Shown in pieces: positions 28,399-37,766 of a stretch of DNA of 64,000 bases. The translations under genes were made by a program, and so were the position numbers. The DNA comes from Flavobacterium geliluteum. Lineage in GTDB: Bacteria; Bacteroidota; Bacteroidia; Flavobacteriales; Flavobacteriaceae. Within the stretch, counting starts at the first letter, position 1. Each line of letters begins with the position of its first letter. The notes beneath the pieces were generated by a model. The model had not been told where the DNA came from and did not search any database. It saw only the letters and a list, made by a program, of their open reading frames with translations. The stretch covers positions 1-64,000 of the forward strand of contig NZ_JAGFBV010000001.1 of the NCBI RefSeq assembly GCF_017948595.1. The letters run 5' to 3'.

Positions 28399-29868
28399 AT
28401 GAAATCAATCAGTAGCATTTTAATAATTCCAGTACTATTTCTGCAATTAAGTTGCTCTTCATTAAAAAATGGGCAAGCTTCTGGCGTTTCTTCATTCAAT
28501 TCAAATAAAAAAATTCAAGTTTATACAACAGCCGAAAATTCAAATTTAAAATTGTCTTTATCGAATGATTTTATTTCCAAAATAGATTCAGAACAAAAAG
28601 AAGCGACTGTCTCCATAACGGTAGATGCCACAAAAACCTTTCAGACTTTTCTAGGAATTGGAGGCGCCATTACAGATGCAAGTGCCGAAGTCTTTGCCAA
28701 ATTGCCTTCACAAAAGCAGCAGGAATTCCTGACAGCTTATTATGATAAAAACAAAGGAATTGGTTACTCTTTGGCGAGAACCAACATTCATAGTTGTGAT
28801 TTTAGTAGCGAGAGTTACACTTATATTCAGGAAGGGGATAAAGATTTGAAAACTTTCACTATTGATCACGATAGAAAATATCGAATTCCATTACTTAAAA
28901 AAGCAATTCAGACAGCTGGTGGTAAGCTAACTTTATTCGTGAGTCCCTGGAGTCCTCCAGCCTTTATGAAAGATAATAATGATATTTTGCATGGAGGCGT
29001 TTTGCTACCTGAGTTTGCACAATCTTGGGCAAATTATTATGCCAAATTTATAAAAGAATACGAAAAAGAGGGAATCCCAATCTGGGGATTAACCATCCAG
29101 AATGAGCCAATGGCAAGTCAGCGTTGGGAGTCTTGTATTTATACTCCTGAAGCCGAGAGAGATTTCCTGAAAAATTTTCTGGGGCCAACTTTAGCCAATC
29201 AAGGGCTGGGTTCTAAAAAAATAATTATCTGGGATCATAATCGTGGCGAAATGCTAGAGAAAAGAGCGCAACTTGTTTTTTCAGATCCTGAAGTTTCAAA
29301 GTACGCTTGGGGAATTGGATTTCACTGGTATGAAACATGGAATGGCGGGCCACCAAAATTCGAATCTGTAGCGAAGGTTTATGAAGCTTTTCCAACTAAA
29401 AATTTAATTTTTACAGAAGGTTGCGTAGAGCGATTTGATACTGTCAAATATCAATTTTGGGGAAATGCTGAGCGCTACGGTCTCAACATGATTAATGATT
29501 TTAATAATGGGACTGTGGGTTGGACAGATTGGAATATTCTTTTAGACCAAAACGGCGGACCCAATCATGTTGGCAATTTTTGTTTTGCTCCTATACATGC
29601 CGATACCAATTCGGGAGAATTAATTTTCACTCCGATGTATTATTATATCGGACATTTTTCAAAATTTATTCGTCCAGGTGCCAAAAGAATCAATCAAAAA
29701 TTAAATGATGCAGCATTATTGAGCACGTCATTTAAAAACTCAGACGGAAAAATAATAACCGTTGTCATGAATCAATCAGATAAAGAAATGGTTTATGAAC
29801 TAGCTTCTGATTTGCAAAAAAATACAATTACAATACCGGCGCATGCCATGCAAACTCTTATTTATTAG
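28399..29868 (+). CDS. Glycoside hydrolase family 30 enzyme, copy 2 (lipoprotein)
   Basis: 489 residues, clearly paralogous to the preceding gene across its whole length, with acid/base E in IQNEPMAS (about E236) and nucleophile E in LIFTEGCVE (about E340). Unlike copy 1 it carries a lipobox (FLQLSCSSL, cysteine about residue 19), so it is predicted to be membrane-anchored while copy 1 is soluble. The pair could therefore act on the same linkage in different places, for instance surface versus periplasm. It arose by tandem duplication. Confidence 0.9.
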   Translation: MKSISSILIIPVLFLQLSCSSLKNGQASGVSSFNSNKKIQVYTTAENSNLKLSLSNDFISKIDSEQKEATVSITVDATKTFQTFLGIGGAITDASAEVFAKLPSQKQQEFLTAYYDKNKGIGYSLARTNIHSCDFSSESYTYIQEGDKDLKTFTIDHDRKYRIPLLKKAIQTAGGKLTLFVSPWSPPAFMKDNNDILHGGVLLPEFAQSWANYYAKFIKEYEKEGIPIWGLTIQNEPMASQRWESCIYTPEAERDFLKNFLGPTLANQGLGSKKIIIWDHNRGEMLEKRAQLVFSDPEVSKYAWGIGFHWYETWNGGPPKFESVAKVYEAFPTKNLIFTEGCVERFDTVKYQFWGNAERYGLNMINDFNNGTVGWTDWNILLDQNGGPNHVGNFCFAPIHADTNSGELIFTPMYYYIGHFSKFIRPGAKRINQKLNDAALLSTSFKNSDGKIITVVMNQSDKEMVYELASDLQKNTITIPAHAMQTLIY

Positions 29869-29903
29869 AGTTTTTTATTATCATATTAATTTAAAAGTTT
29901 AAA

Positions 29904-32168
29904 ATGAAAAATGCTATTTTACTCCTTTCTGCTTTCCTAATTTGTGGAGCAGGATGGAGCCAGGAAACCAAAAACAAAAAAGCAGATATTGATGCTAAAG
30001 TTGCATCATTATTATCAAAAATGACATTAGAAGAAAAAGTGGGACAGATGACTCAAATTACGGTTACCGTTTTTGAAGATCCCGCAAAACCCGGTTATTT
30101 TGATGCTGCAAAACTAAAACAAGGAATTCAGGATTATCATATTGGTTCTATTCTGAATGTGCCAAACCCTGGTGCGCCAACGACTAAAAGATGGCAGGAA
30201 ACCATGACTGCGATAACTAATGAAGCCAATAAAACGAGGCTTAAAATTCCGGTTTTGTATGGTATAGATGCTATTCATGGTGCCAGTTATACGGCCGGAG
30301 CCACTTTATTTCCTCAGCAAATTGGGTTGGCAGCAACTTTTAATACTAATTTGGTAAAACGTGGTGCCGAAATCTCTGCTTACGAGACCAGAGCATCTTC
30401 TATTCCTTGGGTTTTTTCCCCAGATTTAGATTTTCCTAGAAATCCAGCTTGGTCAAGAATGTGGGAATCTTTTGGCGAGGATGCCTATTTATCTGCTCAG
30501 ATGGCCGTGGCTTTGGTGGACGGTTTTGAGAGAAATGATGTAGGATCAAAATATAGTGTTGCCTCATGTATGAAACATTACATTGGTTACGGAAGCACTA
30601 CAACAGGAAAAGACAGGACGCCAAGTATTATCCCGGAACGTATTTTGAGACAGTACGATTTAACCATTTATGAGGCGGCAATAAAAGCCGGAGCAAAAAG
30701 TGTGATGGTGAGTTCGGGCGAAATTAATGGCACACCAGTGCATTCTAGTAAACATTTGCTTACCGATATTCTAAAAAACGAATTGGGTTTTAAAGGGGTT
30801 GTCGTAACCGACTGGAAAGATATTATTTACCTCAATACACGACACAAAGTTGCCGAAACCAAAAGAGACGCTGTTCGTATTGCGGTAATGGCAGGAATTG
30901 ATATGAGCATGGTGCCAGAAGAGTTTTCTTTCTACACCGATTTGGTAGATTTGGTTCAAAAAGGAGAGGTGCCAATGTCCCGAATTGATGATGCTGTAAC
31001 GCGTATTTTAAGAATGAAGTTCGAATTGAATTTGTTCGAGAATACGGTAGCGAATTTAAAAGATTACCCAAAATTTGGTTCTGAAGAACACATTTTGGAA
31101 GCTTACAAAACAGCTGCCGAATCGATTACTTTATTAAAAAACAAGGATGCTGTTTTGCCTTTAAACAAAACGGATAAAATTCTGGTAACGGGAGCAACAG
31201 CCAACAGTATGAAATACTTAAATGGAGGCTGGTCTTACAATTGGCAAGGCGAAAACTCTGATGTATACGCTGCTGATAAATCGACTATTCTGGAAGCATT
31301 TCAAAATAAATTAGGCAAAGAAAATGTGTTGTATACTCCCGGCGCTGATTTAGAAAAAGAGGATGATGCCGAAATTGCAAAAGCAGTTGAATTGGCCAAA
31401 AATGCATCCAAAATAGTATTGTGTTTGGGAGAGAAAAATTATACAGAGACTCCAGGAGACATCAGCGATATTTACATTAGTAAGTCACAAATTAAATTAG
31501 CGCAGGCTTTATCCAAATTAAATAAGCCGATTGTTTTGGTTTTAAATGAAGGAAGACCAAGATTAATCAGTGATTTTGAAGACAAAATGAGTGCCGTAGT
31601 ACAATGTTATTTACCAGGAAACGAAGGAGGACGAGCATTAGTTGATATTTTGTACGGAGATGTAAATCCGAGTGGAAGATTGCCTTATAACTACCCGAGA
31701 TACCCTAATTCATTAGAAAAATACAATCGAAAATATACCGAAAGCATTTCTGAAAATGAACAAAATAACGATGCCAAATACGAAAAAAGCTATTTGCCTC
31801 AGTTTGAATTCGGAACGGGATTGTCTTACACGACTTTTGCTTATTCAAATTTAAAAATTGATAAAACAGAAATCAGTACTACAGACGAAATTCAGGTTTC
31901 GGTTGATGTTACAAACTCAGGGAAAAGAGCAGGTAAAGAGTCGGTTTTACTCTATTTGTCTGATAATTTTGCTTCGATTACACCAGAAGTAAAAGCGTTA
32001 AAAAGATTCGAAAAAATCAGTTTAGAGCCAAACGAAACCAAAACAGTAAAGTTTACATTGAACCAAAAAGATCTTCAATTTGTCAATCAGGACTTAAAAT
32101 GGATTGCTGAAAAAGGAACATTTACAATTCAGATTTCAAACTTGAAAAAAGATTTTTTATTAAAATAA
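29904..32168 (+). CDS. Glycoside hydrolase family 3 beta-glucosidase, copy 1
   Basis: 754 residues with a signal peptide (MKNAILLLSAFLICGAGWSQ). N-terminal GH3 barrel with YGIDAIHGASYTAGATLFPQ and nucleophile aspartate in GVVVTDWKDI (about D303), then the alpha/beta sandwich with LVLNEGRPRLI, and a C-terminal fibronectin-III-like domain. Probably releases glucose from beta-linked gluco-oligosaccharides in the periplasm. It follows GH30 copy 2 by 35 bp and is closed by a strong terminator, so the GH30-GH30-GH3 genes form one unit. Confidence 0.92.
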   Translation: MKNAILLLSAFLICGAGWSQETKNKKADIDAKVASLLSKMTLEEKVGQMTQITVTVFEDPAKPGYFDAAKLKQGIQDYHIGSILNVPNPGAPTTKRWQETMTAITNEANKTRLKIPVLYGIDAIHGASYTAGATLFPQQIGLAATFNTNLVKRGAEISAYETRASSIPWVFSPDLDFPRNPAWSRMWESFGEDAYLSAQMAVALVDGFERNDVGSKYSVASCMKHYIGYGSTTTGKDRTPSIIPERILRQYDLTIYEAAIKAGAKSVMVSSGEINGTPVHSSKHLLTDILKNELGFKGVVVTDWKDIIYLNTRHKVAETKRDAVRIAVMAGIDMSMVPEEFSFYTDLVDLVQKGEVPMSRIDDAVTRILRMKFELNLFENTVANLKDYPKFGSEEHILEAYKTAAESITLLKNKDAVLPLNKTDKILVTGATANSMKYLNGGWSYNWQGENSDVYAADKSTILEAFQNKLGKENVLYTPGADLEKEDDAEIAKAVELAKNASKIVLCLGEKNYTETPGDISDIYISKSQIKLAQALSKLNKPIVLVLNEGRPRLISDFEDKMSAVVQCYLPGNEGGRALVDILYGDVNPSGRLPYNYPRYPNSLEKYNRKYTESISENEQNNDAKYEKSYLPQFEFGTGLSYTTFAYSNLKIDKTEISTTDEIQVSVDVTNSGKRAGKESVLLYLSDNFASITPEVKALKRFEKISLEPNETKTVKFTLNQKDLQFVNQDLKWIAEKGTFTIQISNLKKDFLLK

Positions 32169-32180
32169 ATCATAACTATT

Positions 32181-32209
32181 CCTCCAAGGTTTTCTCAAAA
32201 CTTTGGAGG
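32181..32209 (+). terminator. Terminator after the first GH3 gene
   Basis: A 13-bp stem (CCTCCAAGGTTTT at 32181-32193 with its complement at 32197-32209, one wobble pair) has a 3-nt loop and is followed by a T-run. Confidence 0.87.
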
Positions 32210-32253
32210 TTTTAATTTGAATGCCAATAAAGTTCCGTTTTTAAATACATAAA

Positions 32254-33993
32254 ATGAAGAAACTAATTTTTATACTTCAACTATTGATTTCGATCGCGTC
32301 TTTTGCGCAAGGTTTTTTGCATAGAGACGGTCAAAATATTGTTGATGGCAACGGAAAAAATGTAGTATTAAGAGGTCTCGGACTAGGAGGCTGGATGGTG
32401 CAGGAAGGATACATGCTACAAACGCAGTCTTTCGCTAGTCCGCAATATGTTATCAGGCAGAAAATTCAGGATGTTATTGGAGAAGAAGGAACAAAAGAAT
32501 TTTATGCGGCCTACAAAGCAAACGGAATTACAAAGAGAGATATTGACTCGCTGGCAGTTTGGGGGTTTAATTCGGTTCGATTGCCAATGCACTATAATTT
32601 ATACACGCCTCCAGTTGAAGCCGAGAAAAATGGTCAAATAACTTGGCTCGAAGAAGGTTTTACCATGACGGATAATTTGCTAAAATGGTGTGCCGAAAAC
32701 AAAATGTACCTTATTCTCGACTTACACGCTGCTCCGGGCGGACAAGGAAATGATGCTGCGATTTCGGATTATGATACCACAAAACCATCGCTTTGGCAAA
32801 GTGAAGCCAATCAGAAAAAAATGATTGCGTTATGGAAAAAATTAGCGGCTCGTTACATGAATAATTCCTGGATAGGTGCTTACGACATTATCAACGAACC
32901 GAACTGGAATTTTACCGGAAGCAACAAAAATGGCTGCGATGAAAACGCCAACGGTCCTTTAAGAGAATTAATGATTGCGGTTACCAAAGCGATTCGCGAA
33001 GTTGATACGAATCATTTAATTTTTATCGAAGGAAATTGCTGGGGTAACAATTACAACGGAATTTTTCCTCTATGGGATGAAAATATGGCGTTGAGTTTTC
33101 ATAAATATTGGAACTACAATACAACAGGTTCTATCCAGAAAATGCTCGATTACAGAAAACAATATAATGTTCCGATTTGGTTGGGTGAAAGCGGAGAGAA
33201 CTCCAATGTTTGGTTTAAAGAAGCCATTTCGCTTGTCGAAAATAATAATATTGGCTGGGCTTTTTGGCCGATGAAAAAAATAGAAAATATTGCAGGCGTA
33301 ACGTCAGTGAATAAAATTCCTGAATACGATGTTTTATTAAAGTATTGGAAAGAGGGCGGTACAAAACCATCTGTTGATTTCGCTAAAAAAGCATTACTAA
33401 AAATGGCCGATAATTACAAAATGGAAAACCTGACCGTAAAACCAGATGTTATTGATGCGATGTTCAGACAAGTGCAAACCAACGATACAAAACCATATAA
33501 AAAACATTTAATTCCGGGTAAGATTCCGGCAACAGAATATGATTTGGGAACCAGTGAAACGGCTTATTCTGATAAGGATTTTATAAATTATCGAGTAGAA
33601 ACAGGTAATTTTGAGGAGTGGAATAAAGGAAACATGATGCGAAACGATGGGGTTGATATTTTACCTTGCAAGGATTCAGGTTCAAATGGATATCAGGTTT
33701 CCTTTATCGAAGATGGCGAGTGGTTGCTGTTTACGACAGAGGTTGCTAAAACTAAAACATACAAAGTGTCGATTCGGTATTCGAGCGCAAAAAATGATGG
33801 TAAAATTTATTTTGAAATAGAAAAAGGCAAAAGATCAGAAAGTATAGCGCTTCCTGCAACTGGCTCAGATACTAATTGGAAAACGATCACTTTATCAGGA
33901 CTTCAATTAAATTCCGGAATCAATAAAATTAAGATCGTTTTCGAAAAAGGAGGTTTCAATCTGAATTATCTGGACTTTAAAACTGAAAAATAA
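32254..33993 (+). CDS. Glycoside hydrolase family 5 glucanase with C-terminal CBM6-like domain
   Basis: 579 residues. Signal peptide ending near SIASFAQG; GH5 barrel with acid/base E in DIINEPNW (about E215) and nucleophile E in PIWLGESGEN (about E312). The start of the mature protein (GLGLGGWMVQEGYML) resembles exo-beta-1,3-glucanase-type GH5 enzymes. The last ~150 residues form a beta-sandwich with FIEDGEWLLFTTEV and a terminal FNLNYLDF, like family 6 carbohydrate-binding modules. Probably cleaves beta-1,3- or mixed beta-glucan. It stands between two terminators or gaps, so it may have its own promoter. Confidence 0.87.
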   Translation: MKKLIFILQLLISIASFAQGFLHRDGQNIVDGNGKNVVLRGLGLGGWMVQEGYMLQTQSFASPQYVIRQKIQDVIGEEGTKEFYAAYKANGITKRDIDSLAVWGFNSVRLPMHYNLYTPPVEAEKNGQITWLEEGFTMTDNLLKWCAENKMYLILDLHAAPGGQGNDAAISDYDTTKPSLWQSEANQKKMIALWKKLAARYMNNSWIGAYDIINEPNWNFTGSNKNGCDENANGPLRELMIAVTKAIREVDTNHLIFIEGNCWGNNYNGIFPLWDENMALSFHKYWNYNTTGSIQKMLDYRKQYNVPIWLGESGENSNVWFKEAISLVENNNIGWAFWPMKKIENIAGVTSVNKIPEYDVLLKYWKEGGTKPSVDFAKKALLKMADNYKMENLTVKPDVIDAMFRQVQTNDTKPYKKHLIPGKIPATEYDLGTSETAYSDKDFINYRVETGNFEEWNKGNMMRNDGVDILPCKDSGSNGYQVSFIEDGEWLLFTTEVAKTKTYKVSIRYSSAKNDGKIYFEIEKGKRSESIALPATGSDTNWKTITLSGLQLNSGINKIKIVFEKGGFNLNYLDFKTEK

Positions 33994-34134
33994 CAGGTTC
34001 AGAATAATTTGATTGTGTTAAAAAAAAAGCAATGTTCACGGTAAGTTAAAGTGGGTAACTAATTATTTTATTACATTAGTTTTTCCGTAAAGCAGGATAA
34101 ATAAAGAAGCTTTACCATTAAAATTATGTACAAT

Positions 34135-34974
34135 ATGAAAACAAAGAAAACGTTGCTTTTTTTTATGATGCTATTTTTGGTTAGCATTTCAAATTATGGT
34201 CAAAATCTCAAAATGATGACCTATAATATTCGTCTTAATGTTGCTTCAGATGGCGAAAATGCATGGCCTAATCGAAAAGATTTTTTTATTTCTCAAATAC
34301 AATTTTACAGCCCCGATATTTTGGGTGTTCAAGAAGCAACACCTGGTCAAGTTACCGAAATTGCTGCTTCGTTGCCCAATTATAGTAAATTCGGAATGGC
34401 AAGAGAGGGTGAGGGGAAAGGAGAGGCAAGTACGATTTATTATAAAAAAGACCGTTTTCAGGTGCAGGATTCCAACACGTTTTGGCTTTCTGAAACGCCC
34501 GATAAAATATCGATGGGTTGGGATGCGGCTTGTCATCGAGTTTGTACGTATGGGTTGTTTAAAGATGTAAAAACTAAAAAACTATTTTGGGTTTTTAACA
34601 CACATTTAGATCATGTTGGTAATGAAGCGAGAATCAAAGGAGTAGAATTGATTCTTTCAAAAATTGAAGCCTTAAACACTAAAAATTATCCTGTGTTTTT
34701 AATGGGTGATCTTAATTCAGAACCTAATACGCCACAAATTGCCGCAATCAAAAAAGTAATGAATGACACAAAAGAGGTTTCAGTAGAAAAACCATTTGGT
34801 CCTGTCGGAACTTTTAATAATTTTGAACACAACAAACCAGTAAAATTAGAAATAGATTATATTTTTATTTCAAAAAATAGTGAACTAAAAGTTCAAAAGC
34901 ATGCCGTTTTAAGTGACGCGATTGATCTAAAATACCCTTCGGATCACTTACCGGTTTTTATCGAAATTAATTAA
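34135..34974 (+). CDS. Secreted endonuclease/exonuclease/phosphatase-fold hydrolase
   Basis: About 279 residues with a signal peptide (an ATG three codons upstream is possible). EEP-fold motifs: MMTYNIRLNVASDGENAW, DILGVQEATPGQV, NTHLDHVGNEAR, FLMGDLNSEPNTP and the terminal PSDHLPVFIEI. Such secreted EEP proteins often sit inside Bacteroidota carbohydrate loci; substrates could be phosphodiesters or phosphorylated glycans, but none is shown here. Its stop is 7 bp before the ATG of the second GH3, so the two are translationally coupled. Confidence 0.85.
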   Translation: MKTKKTLLFFMMLFLVSISNYGQNLKMMTYNIRLNVASDGENAWPNRKDFFISQIQFYSPDILGVQEATPGQVTEIAASLPNYSKFGMAREGEGKGEASTIYYKKDRFQVQDSNTFWLSETPDKISMGWDAACHRVCTYGLFKDVKTKKLFWVFNTHLDHVGNEARIKGVELILSKIEALNTKNYPVFLMGDLNSEPNTPQIAAIKKVMNDTKEVSVEKPFGPVGTFNNFEHNKPVKLEIDYIFISKNSELKVQKHAVLSDAIDLKYPSDHLPVFIEIN

Positions 34975-34981
34975 ATTGAAA

Positions 34982-37210
34982 ATGAAGAGAATAACCACAA
35001 TGACCCTGTTGATGGTGTCCTTATTTGCCACTGCGCAGCAAGAAACAATAGATCAAAAAGTGAATACTTTATTGAAGAAAATGACTATTGAAGAGAAAAT
35101 AGGCCAACTCAATCAGTACACGGGAGACAACTCGGCTACGGGGCCTATTACCATAAATCCAAACAAACAAGCCGAAATAAAAGGAGGTTTGGTGGGCTCG
35201 ATGCTCAATGTCATCGGAACAACTTACACCAGAAAATATCAGGAATTAGCGATGCAATCCCGCCTTAAAATCCCGATGTTATTTGGTCAGGATGTGATTC
35301 ATGGTTATAAAACTACATTTCCAATTCCGCTAGCAGAAGCTGCCAGTTGGGATTTGCAAGCCATCGAATTGGCTGCCAGAGTTGCGGCCACAGAAGCCTC
35401 CGCAAGCGGAATTCACTGGACATTTGCTCCTATGGTAGATATTGGTCGTGATCCTCGCTGGGGACGTGTGATGGAAGGCGCCGGAGAGGATACTTATTTG
35501 GGTTCTAAAATTGCGTATGCAAGAGTAAAAGGTTTTCAGGGCAGTAAATTAGGCGATTTAAACTCGGTTATGGCGTGTGTAAAACATTTTGCAGCCTATG
35601 GAGCAGCAACAGGCGGAAGAGATTATAACTCGGTTGATATGAGCGAAAGAATGTTGTTCGAAACGTATTTGCCGCCTTTTAAAGCGGCCTTAGATGCCGG
35701 TGCCGCTACGTTTATGAATTCTTTTAATGACCTTAACGGGATTCCTGCAACAGGAAATGTTTATTTGCAAAGAGATATTTTAAAAGGAAAATGGAACTTT
35801 CAAGGGTTTGTTGTATCAGACTGGGGTTCTATAGGAGAAATGGTCGCTCACGGTTACGCAAAAGACAACAAACAAGCTGCTCTTGCTGCCATTACAGCAG
35901 GAAGTGACATGGATATGGAAAGCAATGCTTATCGCTATAATCTGGCCGATCTTGTTAAAGAAAATAAGGTTTCGATTGATTTGATTGATGATGCTGTACG
36001 AAGAATTCTTCGCAAAAAATTTGAGTTGGGTCTCTTTGATGATCCTTACCGTTATTCGGATGCAAAAAGAGCCGAAAAAGCATTAAACGATCCGGAGAAT
36101 AGAGTAGCAGCTCGCGAAATGGCGAAGAAAAGTATCGTTTTATTAAAAAACGAAAACGAGACATTGCCACTTTCTAAAAACCTGAAAACGATAGCTTTCA
36201 TCGGCCCGATGGTCAAAGAATACAAAGCCAATATGGGTTTTTGGGCGGTTGAATTGCCAGAAGTGGATTATAATAAATGGATCGTTTCGCAATGGGATGG
36301 TTTCCAAAATAAAGTAGGTAAAAATACCAAGCTCCTTTATGCAAAAGGCTGCGAGGTTGAGGGAGATAACAAAAGCGGTTTTGCCGAAGCTGTCGCAATC
36401 GCCCAACAAGCAGATGTTGTGGTTTTGAGTATTGGAGAAAGACACGATATGAGTGGTGAAGCAAAAAGCAGAAGCGACCTTCATTTGCCTGGTGTTCAGG
36501 AAGATTTGGTAAAAGCCATTGCTGCAACAGGAAAGCCAGTTGTTGTTCTGATCAACGCTGGAAGACCGCTTATCTTCAACTGGACCGCAGACAATGTTCC
36601 TGCCGTTGTGTATACCTGGTGGCTGGGTACAGAAGCCGGAAATGCAATCGCCGATGTATTGTTTGGAGATTACAATCCGTCTGGAAAATTACCGATGACT
36701 TTTCCTAGAGAGGTTGGGCAGGTTCCTATTTATTACAATCATTTTAGTACGGGAAGACCACCCGCTGACGAAAATGCTAAGGGCTATGTTTCTTCGTATA
36801 TTGATCTAAAAAACTCGCCTAAATTTCCTTTCGGATATGGTTTGAGTTATACTAAATTCAATTATTCAGGTTTAAAATTATCTTCGGTAAAAATGAAGAG
36901 AGACGAAGCTATTAAAGTTTCTTTTCAATTATCGAATGTTGGAAAAGTAGCAGGAGAAGAAGTGGTGCAATTGTATCTCAAAGACAAATTTGGTTCTGTC
37001 GTGAGACCAGTTTTAGAACTGAAAGATTTTCAAAAAGTAAAATTAAATGTAGGAGAATCTAAAACGATCGAATTTACAATTGACAAAGAAAAGTTATCTT
37101 TTTATAACAATAAATTAGAATGGGGGCCAGAAGCTGGAGATTTCGAGCTGATGATTGGCACCTCATCAGCAGATAGTAAACTTAAATCTGACTTTGAGTT
37201 AGTAGATTAG
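34982..37210 (+). CDS. bglX: Glycoside hydrolase family 3 beta-glucosidase (BglX-like), copy 2
   Basis: 742 residues. The open frame begins at a TTG, but the ATG at 34982 starts the signal peptide (MKRITTMTLLMVSLFATAQ) and is chosen. Blocks FGQDVIHGYKTTFPIPLAEA, VDIGRDPRWGRVMEGAGED, nucleophile D in GFVVSDWGSIGEM (about D280), MTFPREVGQVPIYYNH and the FN3-like C-terminus mark a BglX-type periplasmic beta-glucosidase. Only distantly related to the GH3 earlier in the locus, so the two probably differ in linkage or chain-length preference. Last gene of the glucan locus. Confidence 0.92.
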   Translation: MKRITTMTLLMVSLFATAQQETIDQKVNTLLKKMTIEEKIGQLNQYTGDNSATGPITINPNKQAEIKGGLVGSMLNVIGTTYTRKYQELAMQSRLKIPMLFGQDVIHGYKTTFPIPLAEAASWDLQAIELAARVAATEASASGIHWTFAPMVDIGRDPRWGRVMEGAGEDTYLGSKIAYARVKGFQGSKLGDLNSVMACVKHFAAYGAATGGRDYNSVDMSERMLFETYLPPFKAALDAGAATFMNSFNDLNGIPATGNVYLQRDILKGKWNFQGFVVSDWGSIGEMVAHGYAKDNKQAALAAITAGSDMDMESNAYRYNLADLVKENKVSIDLIDDAVRRILRKKFELGLFDDPYRYSDAKRAEKALNDPENRVAAREMAKKSIVLLKNENETLPLSKNLKTIAFIGPMVKEYKANMGFWAVELPEVDYNKWIVSQWDGFQNKVGKNTKLLYAKGCEVEGDNKSGFAEAVAIAQQADVVVLSIGERHDMSGEAKSRSDLHLPGVQEDLVKAIAATGKPVVVLINAGRPLIFNWTADNVPAVVYTWWLGTEAGNAIADVLFGDYNPSGKLPMTFPREVGQVPIYYNHFSTGRPPADENAKGYVSSYIDLKNSPKFPFGYGLSYTKFNYSGLKLSSVKMKRDEAIKVSFQLSNVGKVAGEEVVQLYLKDKFGSVVRPVLELKDFQKVKLNVGESKTIEFTIDKEKLSFYNNKLEWGPEAGDFELMIGTSSADSKLKSDFELVD

Positions 37211-37221
37211 AAGTAAGAGGT

Positions 37222-37289
37222 AATTGGCGTTATTGATTTTATAAAGGTGCTATTTTAGTACATTGTGTATAAAATCGATAGCGCCAATT
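37222..37289. repeat. Long inverted repeat overlapping a small gene's 3' end
   Basis: Two 22-nt arms (37222-37243 and 37268-37289) are complementary except for two positions that pair as G-U. The right arm is the 3' coding part of the 85-residue gene on the minus strand. Read on the plus strand, the left arm encodes almost the same peptide (IGVIDFI versus IGAIDFI) and then reaches a stop. It could terminate both converging genes, but looks like a remnant of an inverted duplication. Confidence 0.7.
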
Positions 37290-37507
37290 CCTTTATAAGA
37301 AGCAAAAAGGGCTTTGTCAAAAGCCTCGCGTTTTGCTTTTTTATCTTTGTTCTCATTCTCAACGATCATTTCGTTAAAAATGCGCTCCTGTTCTTCGCTA
37401 TATTTCATCGAAGCTTCTAAGAGATAAGTCTTAGAAACATAGCCAAAAGAGGTGAGAATTTTGGTGGTGATTTTCTGATTTATTTTTTTTGTAAAATTGC
37501 TAATCAT
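37250..37507 (-). CDS. Small conserved-looking hypothetical protein
   Basis: 85 residues, basic N-terminus and highly charged middle (KYSEEQERIFNEMIVENENKDKK), ending IGAIDFIHNVLK. No recognised family. An internal ATG at residue 34 would give a 52-residue product. Support for a real gene is indirect: a reasonable codon pattern, its place in a convergent gap, and the fact that its 3' end also occurs as an inverted partial copy next door. The function is unknown. Confidence 0.5.
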   Translation of the reverse strand: MISNFTKKINQKITTKILTSFGYVSKTYLLEASMKYSEEQERIFNEMIVENENKDKKAKREAFDKALFASYKGIGAIDFIHNVLK

Positions 37508-37766
37508 ATCGCTTTCATTGACTTTCGTGTGTTCTTTTCATCAGATAACAACCATTTTTCTTTCAAATGTGTTATTATGAAGCAATGTACTTATTTTTTT
37601 AATTTGATTTTAATTTTAAGTAAAATTTGTGATCTCAAGAAACTTTTTTTTTCTTTAATTATAATAATAAGTAGCTTGTTTCTAAAAGTGATCCCGATTG
37701 TAGAAAATTAAGTTAAATTGCATCTTCAAAGAGCAGTCAGAAATTCTGGCAGTAAACAAAAAAACA

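Noticed and set aside
37529-37711. 60-codon plus-strand frame upstream of the Nudix regulator
   Set aside because: Lys/Ile/Phe-rich translation of AT-rich non-coding DNA, with no homology recognised.
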